Source: Ulota crispa
Taxonomy: Eukaryota; Streptophyta; Bryopsida; Orthotrichales; Orthotrichaceae
NCBI GenBank assembly: GCA_963920765.1
Contig: OY987242.1
Span: 17,198,002 to 17,262,001 of the forward strand
Length of the DNA: 64,000 bases
Direction of reading: 5' to 3'
The position numbers were made by a program, and so were the translations under genes. Positions 50,797-62,396 of this stretch are shown here, piece by piece (position 1 is the first letter of the stretch; every line of letters starts with the position of its first letter). The notes beneath the pieces were generated by a model. It was given only the letters and a program-made list of their open reading frames with translations. It made no database searches and was not told the DNA's origin.

Positions 50797-51320
50797 GTTG
50801 GATTTATGGTATGTGCACACCTGGGCTTAAGGGGCTGTGTTGAAGGTGGTTTAACACCCAAAAAAAATATGGGTGTTTTGGGAAGTTCACATAATGCCAA
50901 GCCTACTTGGACGGTCACTTGGCACACAATTAAAGCTGGTGCTAATCAAGAAAACAAGGATTTTGTTGCAATGCTAATGTGCTATCTCACAAGTATTATG
51001 TAGCACTAAAATAAGAGAAAAGGAAGATTTCAAGACTTTAATAGCAGTTTTATTAATGTAAAGGTGGTACACACCAAGGCTTAAGGGGTTGGGGTTAGGG
51101 CAGTGTTACACTAAAAACAATACACGTGTTCAGACTTGGAAGTTAATGTACTGCCGAGCCTACTTGGACGGCCACTTGGCACACAATAATAGCAGCGGTT
51201 AATTAAGAAAATGAGGATTTTGATACCGTACTACTGTGCTATCTAACAGGCATTATGCAACACAAAAACAAGAGAAAATGAAGATTTGAGGATTTAATAG
51301 TGGTGTTACTTAATGTAGCT
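50797..51320. repeat. Diverged 256-bp tandem duplication
   Basis: Two copies lie at about 50,797-51,055 and 51,056-51,320. Shared blocks: ggcttaagggg at 50824 and 51078, and gcctacttggacgg at 50901 and 51158, giving periods of 254-257 bp. They lie just left of the Harbinger element and may be its subterminal repeats or independent of it. Confidence 0.8.
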
Positions 51321-51350
51321 CATGACGGCCGGTTATGAAAGATTCAAGAC

Positions 51351-51452
51351 CTGTGTTCCAGAGCCGTGTTCCAGAGCCGTGTTCTAGAGCTGTGTTCCAA
51401 AGCCATATTCTAGAGCAATGTTCCAAAGCAGTGTTTCAAAGCAATTTTCTTT
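51351..51452. repeat. Minisatellite of about 13-14 bp units
   Basis: About seven imperfect copies of gtgttccagagcc run in tandem, drifting to gtgtttcaaagca at the right side. Confidence 0.85.
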
Positions 51453-51816
51453 AATGTAAATCTTGTCGGCAAATAGAATGACGGCAATTAGGAATGACGG
51501 CAGTGCGTAAAAAAAACCAGTTGCATATTTTTTTGAACCCTACACTACATGTACTAGCCTGTGTGCAATTTCAATGTAGACGGCAAAATGCATATTACAT
51601 CCATGTATAAAGTGACTCCACCTCCATTGAATCTTTGTGTGTACTTTTGAATTGCAGTAGTTTTGCAGCAGTTTTACATTATAGGCATCAATCAAGTTAG
51701 AGTCCAGTGATTACAATGACTCCCTCCATGCATACTGCACTTGTTTTTTTTGTGTAGTATATCATCATTACTAGAATGTTAACTTTGTGTCTTTCTTGCC
51801 ATGCAGATTGACAATC

Positions 51817-53272
51817 ATGGAAAATTATTTGGATGCTGGAAGTTACGGTCTTGGGCATGCAACTGCAGGCATTGTGAACAATGGTGAGTTCCTTCTTTGC
51901 TTGCTATGTTCATGAAACTTTTAATACCACTAAATAGATCTACACACCACAAACACACATTCCACTGCTAAAGTAAATAGTTGCCATATACAATTCTCAT
52001 GACTTTTAGCATTAAGTTTGTGAAGGTACTATAAGGCAGGATAGGCGGGGATTAGGACTAACGTTGCGTGATGTTGCTAGGATGCAGCAGTGGGCACCAG
52101 CTGCTAGCACACCACCTTCTGGAATGCCGCGATCTTCACCTACTACAAATATTGTAGCTCCAAGGAATCAAGCCAAGCGCATATGCAAGGACCGAGGTCC
52201 CAACTGGAATCCGTAGGAAATTACTACATTTATTCATGCTAAACATCAAATGTTTCTTGAGGAACTAGATTGTGTAGACAAGCGGGATACCATGAATCTA
52301 GAAGCTACAAAGTGGGTACAGATCAATCTTGTTGTCATGCAAGTTTGTTGTTCACCATGCCCTAGAGATGGCCCAGCTTGCAAAACAAAGTGGAATCAAT
52401 TGATTTCTGATTATAAAAAAATTGCTGATTTCTTTGCTAGGATAGGCACTAACGATGCAGCTTACTTGGATCTCAGTGCATCTGAGAAGAAAGCCAAGGG
52501 ACTACCTCATTCTTTTGCAGATGATGTCTTCCACAATATTCATGAGTGGTTCGGCAATAGACCCAGCATGAATCCGCCTCATACCAAAGATTTACTTTCA
52601 AACAACGACAGCAACTACAAGGTATCTCATCCTCTTGGTGAAAAGGTTCAGGGACAGTGCAAGAGCTACCCAGAAAGTGAAGACCCCATAGACTTTACAC
52701 ATGCAGCATCACCTTTGGAGGCAATCAACAGCAGTAGAGGTGCTTGGCCTTCGTCCGAAGACCGAGGAAGAGCGCCAAGTGGTGCACTTGTACAAATGCA
52801 TAGTCCTACAACAACATCAAGCCCACGCCAACAAAACAAGTTGCCTCCTAGAGTGACACCGCACATAATCAGCTCTAGCAATACTTCAAGTTTCCAAATC
52901 AGACGTGAAGCTAGGAGTTTCCAAAATAGACGTGAAGCTGGCAATGTAGGTTTTTGTAGAAAGAGTGTTTCAAGACACACCTTCATAACAGAGGCCACCC
53001 GAGCTAGTGGGGACCTCATGGCTTCCCAATTGAAGGATATAGCCCATGCTAGTAGAAAATTGGAGGAATCCCAAACTGAATTTCAAATGAAATGTTTTCT
53101 TGAACAAATGGAGTATCAGTGCGAAAGGGATCGACGGTTGCATGAAAATGCCTGCACTGCAAATGAAATTGCCAAGCTAGCAATTGAAAGGCAAGCGGAC
53201 ATTATGAAGTGCTTGACAAATCTTTCGGAAGTTATCAGCATAGAAGTGCACCGTGTTCAAGGAAAAGAATAG
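51817..53272 (+). pseudogene. Harbinger ORF1, Myb/SANT-like DNA-binding protein, interrupted
   Basis: In PIF/Harbinger elements this protein helps the transposase enter the nucleus and bind element ends. A possible first exon is 51817-51883, joining in phase to 52026; the frame then runs to 53272. A TAG at 52214-52216 interrupts it right after RGPNWNP, inside the expected start of the SANT/trihelix domain. Downstream the domain continues with KTKWNQLISDYKKIADFF and the family-typical HEWFGNRPSMNPP. The C-terminal part is Ser-rich, then charged and helical (KLEESQTEFQMKCFLEQMEY). From the ATG at 52250 it remains open for 340 codons. Confidence 0.75.
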
Positions 53273-53635
53273 CATGGAGCAGATCCACATGCAAACCCTC
53301 TAGAAGGTGAAAATGACATGGTCTGATGGTAGTTGCACTACAACCTACCACTGCTTGTACTGTTTCTGGGCAACCTAGTACTAGTCCCTGCACAGAAGAA
53401 TATACTTAGTGAGAACAAAGTCTTTTGGAATGTATGCATTGTGGCTTTCGTAGAATTTAGCCACTTTTTGTACACTGTGTAATAGTGTTTCTGCAACAGT
53501 GTTTGAAATATGCCTTGCAATAAAAAAATACATTTTGAAATTGTGTTGTATTAACAATTTTTCATCTCAGCTTCTCAATAAAATATAACAAAGTGCTAAA
53601 CTGAACAACTTTAGAGCTTTTTTTACCTTGAGAAT

Positions 53636-54991
53636 TCAAACTCCAAGATTGCGTTGCAGCGTCAAAAAGATTCCCAAATTGCAATGCTTTTCTATTCCTA
53701 ACGCAAATACAACATCGTCTTGCACAACCTCCCATTGCTCTACCAATGATAAATTTTCTTTTGGGACTTTGCCATTTAAGCCTTCAATTTGTAGCACCTG
53801 CAAAAGACGCTCTACTTGCTTGTGTGATTGTCCTAGAAGGACATTGTGAAGTATAGCGCAGCAAGTGATGACATCTAGCATAAACGACACCTGCAAATCC
53901 GACTTCACTAAAAGTTCCCTGAAAGTTTGTTTGAGAATGCCAAAAGCATTCTCCACAAAACCGCACCCTCTTCGCAACTTCTTGTTATAAAGAGCATCTG
54001 GAATTGGGAGGTTGCTTAGGCCTTGATGCAGCACCATCAACCAAGGCATCAAGGGATATCCAGAGTCTCCAATCAAGTAAGGCAAGAAGCCTTGAAAATC
54101 CACGGCAGAATCCCATAGAGTATTGTGCATTCCCTTGTGGTATAAACTTGATCAACAAAGGCAACGTGCGTCATTGGTAGACCCAGGCATGCCCAAAAAT
54201 AAATCAGTGAATTGCTTCCTACTGTCTACAACGGCTTGACAATTTAATGTGTACCCTCCTAACTTGAAGTAATAATAATCAGCAGGACCAAACTTAGGTT
54301 TAGAAATGGACACATGGGTACCATCAATTGCACCTACTACTCCTAGAAGACCACCCAGTTGCTGGAAATCGGCTTCAATTTCAAGCAGTTTGTTGCCAGT
54401 GGGCCAAGAAATTTCAGATTGTAGTGTAATACTAATGGCTTGAACAACTTCTCGCAAGAGTAAAGACACTGAGCTTTGACCTACAGCAAATAATTCACTA
54501 CATACCAATAAACTTGCATTGTGAGTAAGCTTAAATTGAGTGCATGCAACTCAAACTACTACTAGAATAGCTAACCGATATTTTGTGTCTTTTTTTTGGA
54601 CTATGGGCTTCAATAAATCTGCCATACTAAAGATTGCCGGTTTGGTCATCCGAAACATTTTGATCCAATGTTCATTGCCATATTGATCCAAGAGGAATCT
54701 ACAACACCAAGTTGTTGATTGCGGCTTCACCCAGTACCCCAAGTCAACATCAAACAACGAGAAAACATTACACAACTTGAAGCTATGAAGCACTACTTGA
54801 GTGACACAGTCAATGCCCAAAATTGGCAGCATGGGGGTTTGCCAAAGGGTGTCTAATTCAGAGTTATTGTCCTCTTTCTCTTCATATGCACTATTGAAAT
54901 CCAACTGTCCATTTGAACTCAATAGAAGCAGCAACAGAGCAGACGCTATGGACATCAATTTTGCAAGAGGAAGAACACAATCCATGGCCAA
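53636..54991 (-). pseudogene. PIF/Harbinger DDE transposase with two nonsense codons
   Basis: One frame of 452 codons is open except for TGA at 54553-54551 and TGA at 54154-54152. There is no frameshift. The order fits the DDE_Tnp_4 family: a helical part with WIKMFRMTKPAIFSMADLLK, first catalytic Asp in VGAIDGTHVSI, second in VVDSRKQFTDLF, then GMPGSTNDAR, GDSGYPLMPW, and the catalytic Glu in RGCGFVENAFGILK. Both stops lie where the family often has arginine, and both could arise from CGA by CpG deamination. The rest is well kept, so inactivation seems recent. Confidence 0.88.
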
Positions 54992-55304
54992 ATGCTCTAC
55001 AACCTACGAGAATCCGTACAATCTTTGGAACAAGGGCTTCCAATAGGCAAACCGGAACTACAAGGGTGGAGCAGACCGTCCAAGTAAAGCCTAAACCAGA
55101 AGAAACAAGCAAAAAGAAACAGATCACAAAAGCAACAACCTTTAAAGCTTGTCAGTTTTCAAGAGCAACACAAAGAAGTGGTCACTGTGAGGGGAAAAAA
55201 TCAAAATGACTAACTGTCAAAAAAAAATCCTTGCAGTGACAGTACCATTTTTTTCGAACTCAATACTATCAACATATAAGGTAAGAGACTCGAATGTACA
55301 GTGA

Positions 55305-55530
55305 GCATATATTTAAGGAGGTGGGCGGTTTTAGAGTCCTATGGCCTTTCCACTTCAAAATTTCACCACTAATTCCATAGAGCTTCAAAAAATATGAAAA
55401 AACTTGGTTAGATGCCAATTCCTCTTGTCTTTCGAGTAAAACTTACTAAAAACTATTTCTAGAACTTCCACCTCTCCAAATTCAATTTCAGCCCTCAGAT
55501 GGTCAATTTATGAGCCTCCTACATTATAAC
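55305..55530. mobile_element. Diverged copy of the AGGTAG MITE family
   Basis: It shares ggcggttttagag, the cttcaaaaaatatgaaaaaa block and gagcctcctaca with copies at 12.4, 40.4 and 63.0 kb. The ends are incomplete, so the boundaries are approximate. Confidence 0.45.
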
Positions 55531-55744
55531 ATTAAGGAATTGTGTCATTCTTTTGTCAATATTTAATTGTTTTTAAAATAAATATAAAAAATGATGGACC
55601 CCAAAAAATAGAGGAAGACAGAGGAGGACGTCACCTAAGTGTGTATGAATCCCAAACATGCTAAATTTTAGAGAAACTCTTAACTTTCTTGTCCAATTGC
55701 CATCATTTATTTCCTTTCTAACAATTATAAACAAAATTATATAA

Positions 55745-55995
55745 GAGTATAAGTTTAAAATTTTAAGATTCCAATACTAAATCCTCAAGTATTTATACAA
55801 GGACGCTTTGAAACCATTGTTCACAATGCACACACCATAATAAATAAAAGAAAATAATATAAATTTAAAAGCTTAAGGTTCCAATGCTAAATCCTTGAGT
55901 ATATATATGGGGACGGTTTGGAACCAATTGTTTACAATGCACACGAGGAAAGAGTAGTAGACATATAAGAAATAATAGAAAATATAAAATAATAC
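55745..55995. repeat. Tandem duplication of about 112 bp
   Basis: The block ttaag(a/g)ttccaat(a/g)ctaaatcct is at about 55762 and 55873, and each copy continues to caatgcacac. Copies are moderately diverged. Confidence 0.75.
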
Positions 55996-56184
55996 AAGTT
56001 TATATAGTAATCCGTTAAAAATTAAAAGTAACATATTCATAAATAAGAACTTGTCTATGTAGTAGATATAATTATAAGATTCTAAATTTATAGAGGGATT
56101 CATTAAAAAATAGCTTCAAAAAATATTTAAATATTAATATGTACTTGTTTACGTACTAGATCTATATATATAATGGCTTTGAGT

Positions 56185-56560
56185 TAAAAATAGAGTTCAA
56201 CTTTAATGAAAGCATGTTTAAATAAAGTAGATCAAAAGTAGAAATAGAGTTTAAGTTTAACTAAAGCAAGCTTAACTAAAGTGAAATATAAATAGAAATC
56301 AATTTAAACTAAAGCGAGTTTATGCAAAGTACAATAAAAATAAAAAGAGAATTCTAGTTTAACTAAAGCAAGCTTAACTAGTGTTAAATTAAAATAAGAA
56401 AAACGGGTCAATTTTAATCAAGGCAAGTTTGAATACAATATAATAATAAAAAATAGTTTAAGTTTAACTAAAGGAAGCTTAAGTAAAGTAAAATAAAAAT
56501 ATGGATAGTGTTCAAGTTTAATTAAAAGCAAGTTTAAACAAAGTACAATATAAAAAGAAA
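56185..56560. repeat. AT-rich minisatellite, about 55-bp units
   Basis: About six or seven imperfect units centre on agtttaactaaagcaagctt, followed by aactaaagt and aaaataaaaat spacers. Confidence 0.8.
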
Positions 56561-56704
56561 ACACATTACAAGGTAAAGGGCTACCAATTGATAGGAAGAT
56601 GACATGCAATTGTTCAAATTGACACTATGATACTTTTGGTATCTTTATTGTGACATTTAAAAAAATAAATAAGAATCATTGTGTCATTTAAAAATAAAAA
56701 AATC

Positions 56705-56776
56705 GGTATCATTGATATTCAAAACATGGGTCTATTGATATTCAAAACATGGGTCTTTGAATGTTCAAAATATGGG
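56705..56776. repeat. Triplicated 23-bp unit
   Basis: The unit ttgatattcaaaacatgggt occurs three times in tandem, the last copy changed to ttgaatgttcaaaatatggg. Confidence 0.85.
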
Positions 56777-57768
56777 TCTACAAGGTGCAACTTAATGCAA
56801 TTGTTTCTCTTGAAAAGCTAATATCAAGCTTAATCCCTAAATGGCCATTACCCCTTTGAGGGACATGTTGGACTTTGGGCATGTACCTATGGCTACAGTA
56901 CTTTAGGTGATTTTATGAAACTTTTTTTGAAGGTGGGGAGTTCAAAGATCTACGTAGGCATCTAATTTTTTCTTCATTCTGACATTTGATGAAGAAGTTA
57001 TGCATGACTTTATAAAAACTTGGGAGGGATTGCTCGTCCGGGCAGCTCAAAAATTCTTTAAAATTTACTTATTTTTAAAATAAAAATTTGAAATTGGTTC
57101 ATTAGAATTTTTAATTATGAGAAGCTTGGAATCATTCAATTTCAATCAATGATATGAAAGTTATGAGGAGTTTTTGTTTGCTGGCGGTTATGGAATCTCT
57201 ACTCTACAATAAAGTTTGAAGTCCTTCATTTTACTGAATTTTCAATATTTTTGAAAAAAACTAAACTTAAGGAAGTAGATTGTTTATCACAACATTATAA
57301 ATGTTGGGATTAGCATTTTTCATTTCCATAATTGAATTCTTAACAATTTAGTGTTTTGACTCATTCTCTACTCCTTTTTACTTATTATTTTTTCCCATGT
57401 ATTGTAAAGTTCCAATTGATTTGAAAACTCTCCCACACAAACCTAACTTGATCTCTTACATGGAAAAAATAAAGCGCAACTTTGGGTAGAGTAATTTTTT
57501 TATAAGAGTGGTCAAAGGCTTCTGAAAATTTTGGGCAATGTGGAAAAAAACTTTTTTTCCACTTCAGATGTAATTCTCTCACTTCTCTCCGTTTAGAATG
57601 AGCTGTTTCTTTTCTCGCAATTACCTTCTAGTCTAGGGCAAGATCCTACGGTTTAGGGTCCCCCAAAACAAAATATAAAATTCCTTTTTTCTAAACCTCC
57701 TAGACATTAGCAAAACTTTGAGCCCTCCAAAGGGCCCTTATGAAACCGTGTCCGCTACATAATGGAGG

Positions 57769-57968
57769 NNNNNNNNNNNNNNNNNNNNNNNNNNNNNNNN
57801 NNNNNNNNNNNNNNNNNNNNNNNNNNNNNNNNNNNNNNNNNNNNNNNNNNNNNNNNNNNNNNNNNNNNNNNNNNNNNNNNNNNNNNNNNNNNNNNNNNNN
57901 NNNNNNNNNNNNNNNNNNNNNNNNNNNNNNNNNNNNNNNNNNNNNNNNNNNNNNNNNNNNNNNNNNNN
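57769..57968. other. Assembly gap of 200 N
   Basis: All bases are N. The round length suggests a placeholder or estimated gap. It replaces the outer part of the left arm of the foldback whose right arm runs to about 58,340. Frames that span the Ns are meaningless. Confidence 0.99.
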
Positions 57969-58340
57969 GGACTTACAAACCTTGATTTTGTCTAGAACCA
58001 TAAAAAAAATGTTGTAATTGAACGACATCCAACAAAAAGCCTTATCTTTTATTATAAACAAGAGTAAAAGTAATACTTTTCTCCCAAGCTAATCTTTTTC
58101 ATTGGATGTCGTTCAATTACAACATTTTTTTTATGGTTCTAGACAAAATCAAGGTTTGTAAGTCCAAATCTAGATTTGAAATTCTTAGATTCAACTATTT
58201 GATGATAGAAATCTAAAAATTTCCCAGGGGGGTGGTAGGATAGCTAAAAGGGTGTGGTAGACATATCAATCCCGTATTTCAAATTACACTACAATTGTTA
58301 AAATATATCTAGTTGAATTGTGCTATGTTTCATTGTGATA
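57969..58340. repeat. Foldback (inverted repeat) cut by the assembly gap
   Basis: The left arm from 57969 (ggacttacaaaccttgattt) is the reverse complement of the right arm ending at 58165, with the centre near 58067. The right arm continues to about 58,340 with sequence homologous to the foldback at 62710-62966, so the missing left-arm outer part should lie in the gap. Confidence 0.85.
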
Positions 58341-58679
58341 AGACAACTTTGTACTAACCCACTCATTTTTTAATTTTTCTTTGATGTTGTAATTGGTCAC
58401 CTTTTAATTGTAATTTAAAATTTGGTACTCAATTTAAATAAAAGAAAGAAGAGTTTCTCTTTTGAAATAAAAGAAGTTTTTTTTTTCTTGCTTATTTTAC
58501 TAAATATGAGACCATAGCGCAATGGTTGTTGAAAAAGTGAAAACTTGAAGTTGTCACGTCATTTGCAAAGGAGCAGTGTATTGTAGGCTTGTAGCTGCAC
58601 AAAAAAATTGATTAAATGATAGACTTGAATTTTTTTGCACTTTCAAATCATACGGAGGCTTTAAAAATAGGCAAACTTT

Positions 58680-58842
58680 CATGGATTCCCTTGAAGTTTG
58701 GCAGTATTACCACAAATACCCAAGACGTTTTAGTGATGTCAAGAAAGAAGTCACAGGTCAAAGGGTATTTGTGATATTACTGAAACTTTAGGGGTATTCA
58801 TGATATTACAACAAACTTCAAGGGTATCCTTGATATTTTCCC
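58680..58842. mobile_element. Third, short copy of the hairpin MITE family
   Basis: It starts GGCAAACTTTCATGGATTCC after TA and ends with the complement (gggtatccttgatattttccc). It is 163 bp and more diverged than the copies at 17.1 and 37.8 kb. Confidence 0.65.
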
Positions 58843-59047
58843 TTTTTTTCACTTCAGATGTCAATTTCTCACTCCTCTATTTCTAGAATGAGCTGAAATT
58901 TTTCCTACAAGTACCTCCCATAGTCTAGGACAAGATCTTATGGTTCAATTTTCAAAAAGAAAAAAAATTCCTACCTTTCTATTCATTCCCTTAAAAGTGG
59001 CAGTTTTCACTGATTTTCACAAGAAAAAAGGCTTGGTCCTTTAGGGA

Positions 59048-59070
59048 TTAACCCTTGAGCGCCCGGGCCA
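59048..59070. repeat. Left-type TTAA terminus abutting the previous element
   Basis: The same TTAA that closes the element at 59047 is followed by CCCTTGAGCGCCCGGGCCA, which also looks like an inward-reading end. No right end for it was recognised. Confidence 0.35.
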
Positions 59071-59930
59071 TCTTCACCAAAATCAAGGTTTTTCAAGACC
59101 GACAACTTTGGTGCATTGTATCTCAGTCAATCAAATGATCCACAAAAAGTGACCATTGAAATGAGTAGAACAACTACTTAGAAAATGGCATGCAAATTTT
59201 GGGAACAACTCACCGCTGGATGGGAAATTATAACATTTGATCAAACAACGTGTGATGACAAATTCTCATTTTTGAGTAGGTAGTTGCTATTTGATAATTT
59301 TTGCAAAATTCTATAAGTCCCGAATTCATCTCAAATTTTGTGAGTAGCAAGAGTAGATGTGAACGCAAACACTTGTAAATTGTAGAAGATTGTGCTTCTT
59401 TTTATGTCAAGTTTTAGAGCTTCAAATGGCTATTGCATGGAAAACAATCATTGGCACAGCCGGTGATGGTTTCCATAATAAGAGTTTAGAACATGCTTGA
59501 ACCCTTGCCAACATCTTTTTTGCTACCACAAAGTTACACAAGAAAGCTTTGAAGGAATATTCACCGGTTGCAACCTCTAAAACGTTGCTTGCCACCATTC
59601 TTCGTACAATGCCACCACGCCCTATACAATGTTTTCACCTAATTAAATCTCTTGCAGCACTTGTATAACATTTGATTTTCCTCGCCATTACTCCATTGGC
59701 ATGAACTTCAATGCCTTCATAATTACAGTTTATAGCAAGACCAAAAAAATAAATCTAGTCCCTCAAATTAGGATTTGAAAATAGTATGAGGCGATATATG
59801 AGGCACCGGGGTGCTCAAGGATAAACTCCTAAACGTCTCAGCGCGCTGTCCTAATGGAGATATCTCCATCATATAGATACTCGTTATATATTTATTTTTG
59901 TGTTGATTTTAATAAATCAACAGTTGAGGC
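59071..59930. other. Intergenic repeat-like DNA, no gene
   Basis: AT-rich with no recognisable protein. It may be the interior of the element that begins at 59052. Confidence 0.4.
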
Positions 59931-59934
59931 AAAA

Positions 59935-60180
59935 GGGGTGGTCGTGGCAAGAACCACGGTTTGATGACAGCGCAGCGGCCATAGATTCCAGTGCGCTGCG
60001 CCGTCTTGTCACATGCACAGCTTAGGGGGGCAGGTAGCGGGTTGACTGGGCCAGTTTCATGCCTCACTAGCTGCCAAGCCGTGAGCCACCATCACCGCTC
60101 GACGAGTTCGATGGGATTCGAACCCGGACCGGCGGGCGACCAGAGACGACCGCTTCTCCAGCCAACCAAGTCCACGATTT
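59935..60180 (-). mobile_element. Possible tRNA-derived SINE
   Basis: On the minus strand a perfect B-box core GGTTCGAATCC lies within 60113-60125. An A-box-like TTGGTTGGCTGGAGAAGCG lies at 60170-60152, about 27 nt before it, a spacing like a tRNA-type RNA polymerase III promoter. It does not fold into a credible tRNA cloverleaf. The block is much richer in GC than its surroundings, and downstream sequence (minus sense) becomes AT-rich near 59,930. Age and borders are unknown. Confidence 0.4.
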
Positions 60181-62396
60181 GGCGACTGAAGACAAGCGTT
60201 TGACGCTATTATATGTTTGCAAGGGCACGTGGCTACTTTATGATGGTGTTTATTTTGTAATTTAATCATTTTCATATGTTTATCTAGATGTTTTGGAGGC
60301 TCATATATTTTGCCTTTGTTTGAATAAAAATACTCAGGGTTTAGAAGTCAATAAGAAAGGTGTAAAAGGAAAAAGGGTTTGGCATCTATGGTGGGGTTAG
60401 GATAAAGAGGGGCATGGGTTGATGTGCCCCACCTCCTTACCTTAGATAGGGTCGAAATTATGGAGGAAAGATCCCTTAGTAGTTGGAAGTTAGTGTATAA
60501 GTATTGATGAGAAGAAGGAGAAAAATCCCGAAACTTTGATGTGAGAGATTTTTCTGTGTATACATGATTTTGAATTGAAATTTGAGGAGGTTGTTTTTTG
60601 TGTGATTACCTTTCCAAAATGAGTTTGCAAATTTGATTTGGAGTTGTGATGCAAAAGTTATGATTGTTTGAAATTTGGAGTCAAAAAGCCAAACTATGAA
60701 GAAAGGCTGAGACTTCGACAAGCTATAACTTATGATCTGTGTATTATTTTGCAACAAAATTTGAAAGAAGTGTTTATCTTAGTCTTGGCTTTTTAGAAAG
60801 TCTTTAAACTTGGGATTTGAAGCTTGGACAAGAAAGTTATGGAGATGTGAAGGTTTGGAGGTGGTTGCCCTTTTCTTATGAGAAGGCCGAAACTTTGAAG
60901 AGCTACAATTTTTGGACAGTATGAAATTTTTCTTTTTGAATTTTTAGAAGTAATAGTTTGTTGTCATAGCTTTCCAAATTTTTTTTAATCATTTCATTTG
61001 GAGTTTTATTGAAGAAGTTATAGTGGGTAGAAGTTGGGGGTTTGGGTGCTCTCTAAAGAGTTGAGACCCACACTTTGATTGACTAGAGCTTTTGGACAGA
61101 GTTTTATTTTGAAGTGAAAACTTTATAGATTGTAGCCAGTAATATCGTCTTTTTAAATTGATATCACGTTTCTATGGGTGACGTATAGAATAAAAGTTAT
61201 AGAGGTTTATAGAGGCAGTGTTTAGTTTGTAAGGAGGAAGAAGAGCCTCTACTTTGAACCCGTATAACTTTTGTACAGTAGCTTAGATTGAGTTGAAATT
61301 TTGAGAGATGTTAGAAGGTTAAAAAAACTTTTCAAAATGCTATTACACTTAGCATTTGAATCCTTGAGCCTTTTGTGGCACTAGATAGAAGATCGTAGCT
61401 TTTCTAGGACTTGTTATTTGTGATTTTTCCCATTGTTTTTATTAAAACATGAAGATTTGAAGACATGAAGACATGAAGACTTGAAGATCTGAAGATATGA
61501 AGATTTCAAGAGGAATGTTTTGGGTTTATTTTTTATGTATGTGTGGGATGTGGCTTTGTTATTCCTAGCCAATTTTGGAGGCTCGTTTGTCAATTTATTT
61601 CCATTCTGTTTTGTAAACCTTATTGTGGGCAGTTTGGGTTAAACCAAATTTAACCCCATTTATTGTCGTGATGACAAAGTGAGATTAATCACCCACATGA
61701 TCGAGACTTGCTCTGTTCTCACGATTTGGATTTTTGACCAGCAGATCGTGAATATGATTTTAGGATCCCGTCATACGGACGGCAGCTCGTGTTTGCTGTC
61801 TCAATCTACCCGTCTCGTATCCAGTGGACTTTTATCCCTACCTTGACCCTTATACCCTTAGAGCCAGCCACAGGATAGGCCAACGGAAGACTGAAGATTG
61901 AAGATTTGAAGAGAAGATCAAGATTGACGACGATTTTAGTCAACAACGCACGATCGCAGCAAGACACCCTACGTGTTCCCAAGGCGCGCTCCTCTCAACC
62001 CGACAGCGCCACTGCGACCAATGCAATACAAGATATTTTTCTTATATTTGGAATGAATCCACACTTTTACTACATTTGAAACCAATAAAAAATTTGGAGA
62101 ATAGATCAATGTGGTACTGGTGAGCTACTTGAGATCCCAAATTAAAATTGCTTATTGGTAGCAAATGAAAATTATACTATGCACTATGGACGTTTAAGGT
62201 TTAAGCTCCTACAGAAGACGACCGGCGAGACGTCATTTACAGACGGACGTGAGTGTCCACAAGAATATCCGGTCTAAACTTGTGCTAAGTTAGACAAAAT
62301 CCGTGAGTAAGAGTAATGTTCTGCTGCAAAGTGATGATAGTGACGAATATTGAAATGTGAGCAACTCCCAAAAGTTGTAATAGAAGCTCCTCATGG
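60181..62396. other. Non-coding DNA, possible old element
   Basis: It is dominated by purine-rich sequence on the plus strand with repeated 'gaagttatag/ttttgatt' phrases. A GC-richer patch lies at about 61,680-62,010. No gene is supported on either strand. Confidence 0.4.
61446..61512. repeat. Short tandem repeat of atgaagactt type
   Basis: About seven units of 8-10 bp (gaagatttgaagacatgaag) run in tandem. A related GAAGA-rich tract recurs at about 61,885-61,920. Confidence 0.8.

Larger units (their letters stand above)
51780..55210. mobile_element. Degenerate PIF/Harbinger DNA transposon
   Basis: It contains the two genes typical of the superfamily in convergent orientation: a Myb/SANT-like ORF1 (+) and a DDE transposase (-). 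Both are interrupted by nonsense codons. I could not find the terminal inverted repeats or the 3-bp target duplication by eye, so the boundaries are approximate and the repeats at 50.8-51.45 kb might belong to it. Confidence 0.75.
56834..59047. mobile_element. Large TTAA-flanked composite element, about 2.2 kb
   Basis: The left end TCCCTAAATGGCCA follows TTAA at 56830-56833. The right end, read as reverse complement, is TCCCTAAAGGACCAAGCC, before TTAA at 59048-59051. Inside are an assembly gap, a foldback (57969-58340) and a hairpin MITE copy (58680-58842). The last 200 bp match the first 200 bp of the element starting at 63369 in inverse orientation. A second related block lies at about 57,540-57,735, so elements are probably nested here. 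Confidence 0.55.

Noticed and set aside
57738-58061. Open frames spanning the N run
   Set aside because: Most codons are unknown bases, so no claim is possible.
60095-60175. A genuine tRNA gene
   Set aside because: The B box is perfect, but the acceptor and anticodon stems do not pair convincingly; kept as SINE-like only.
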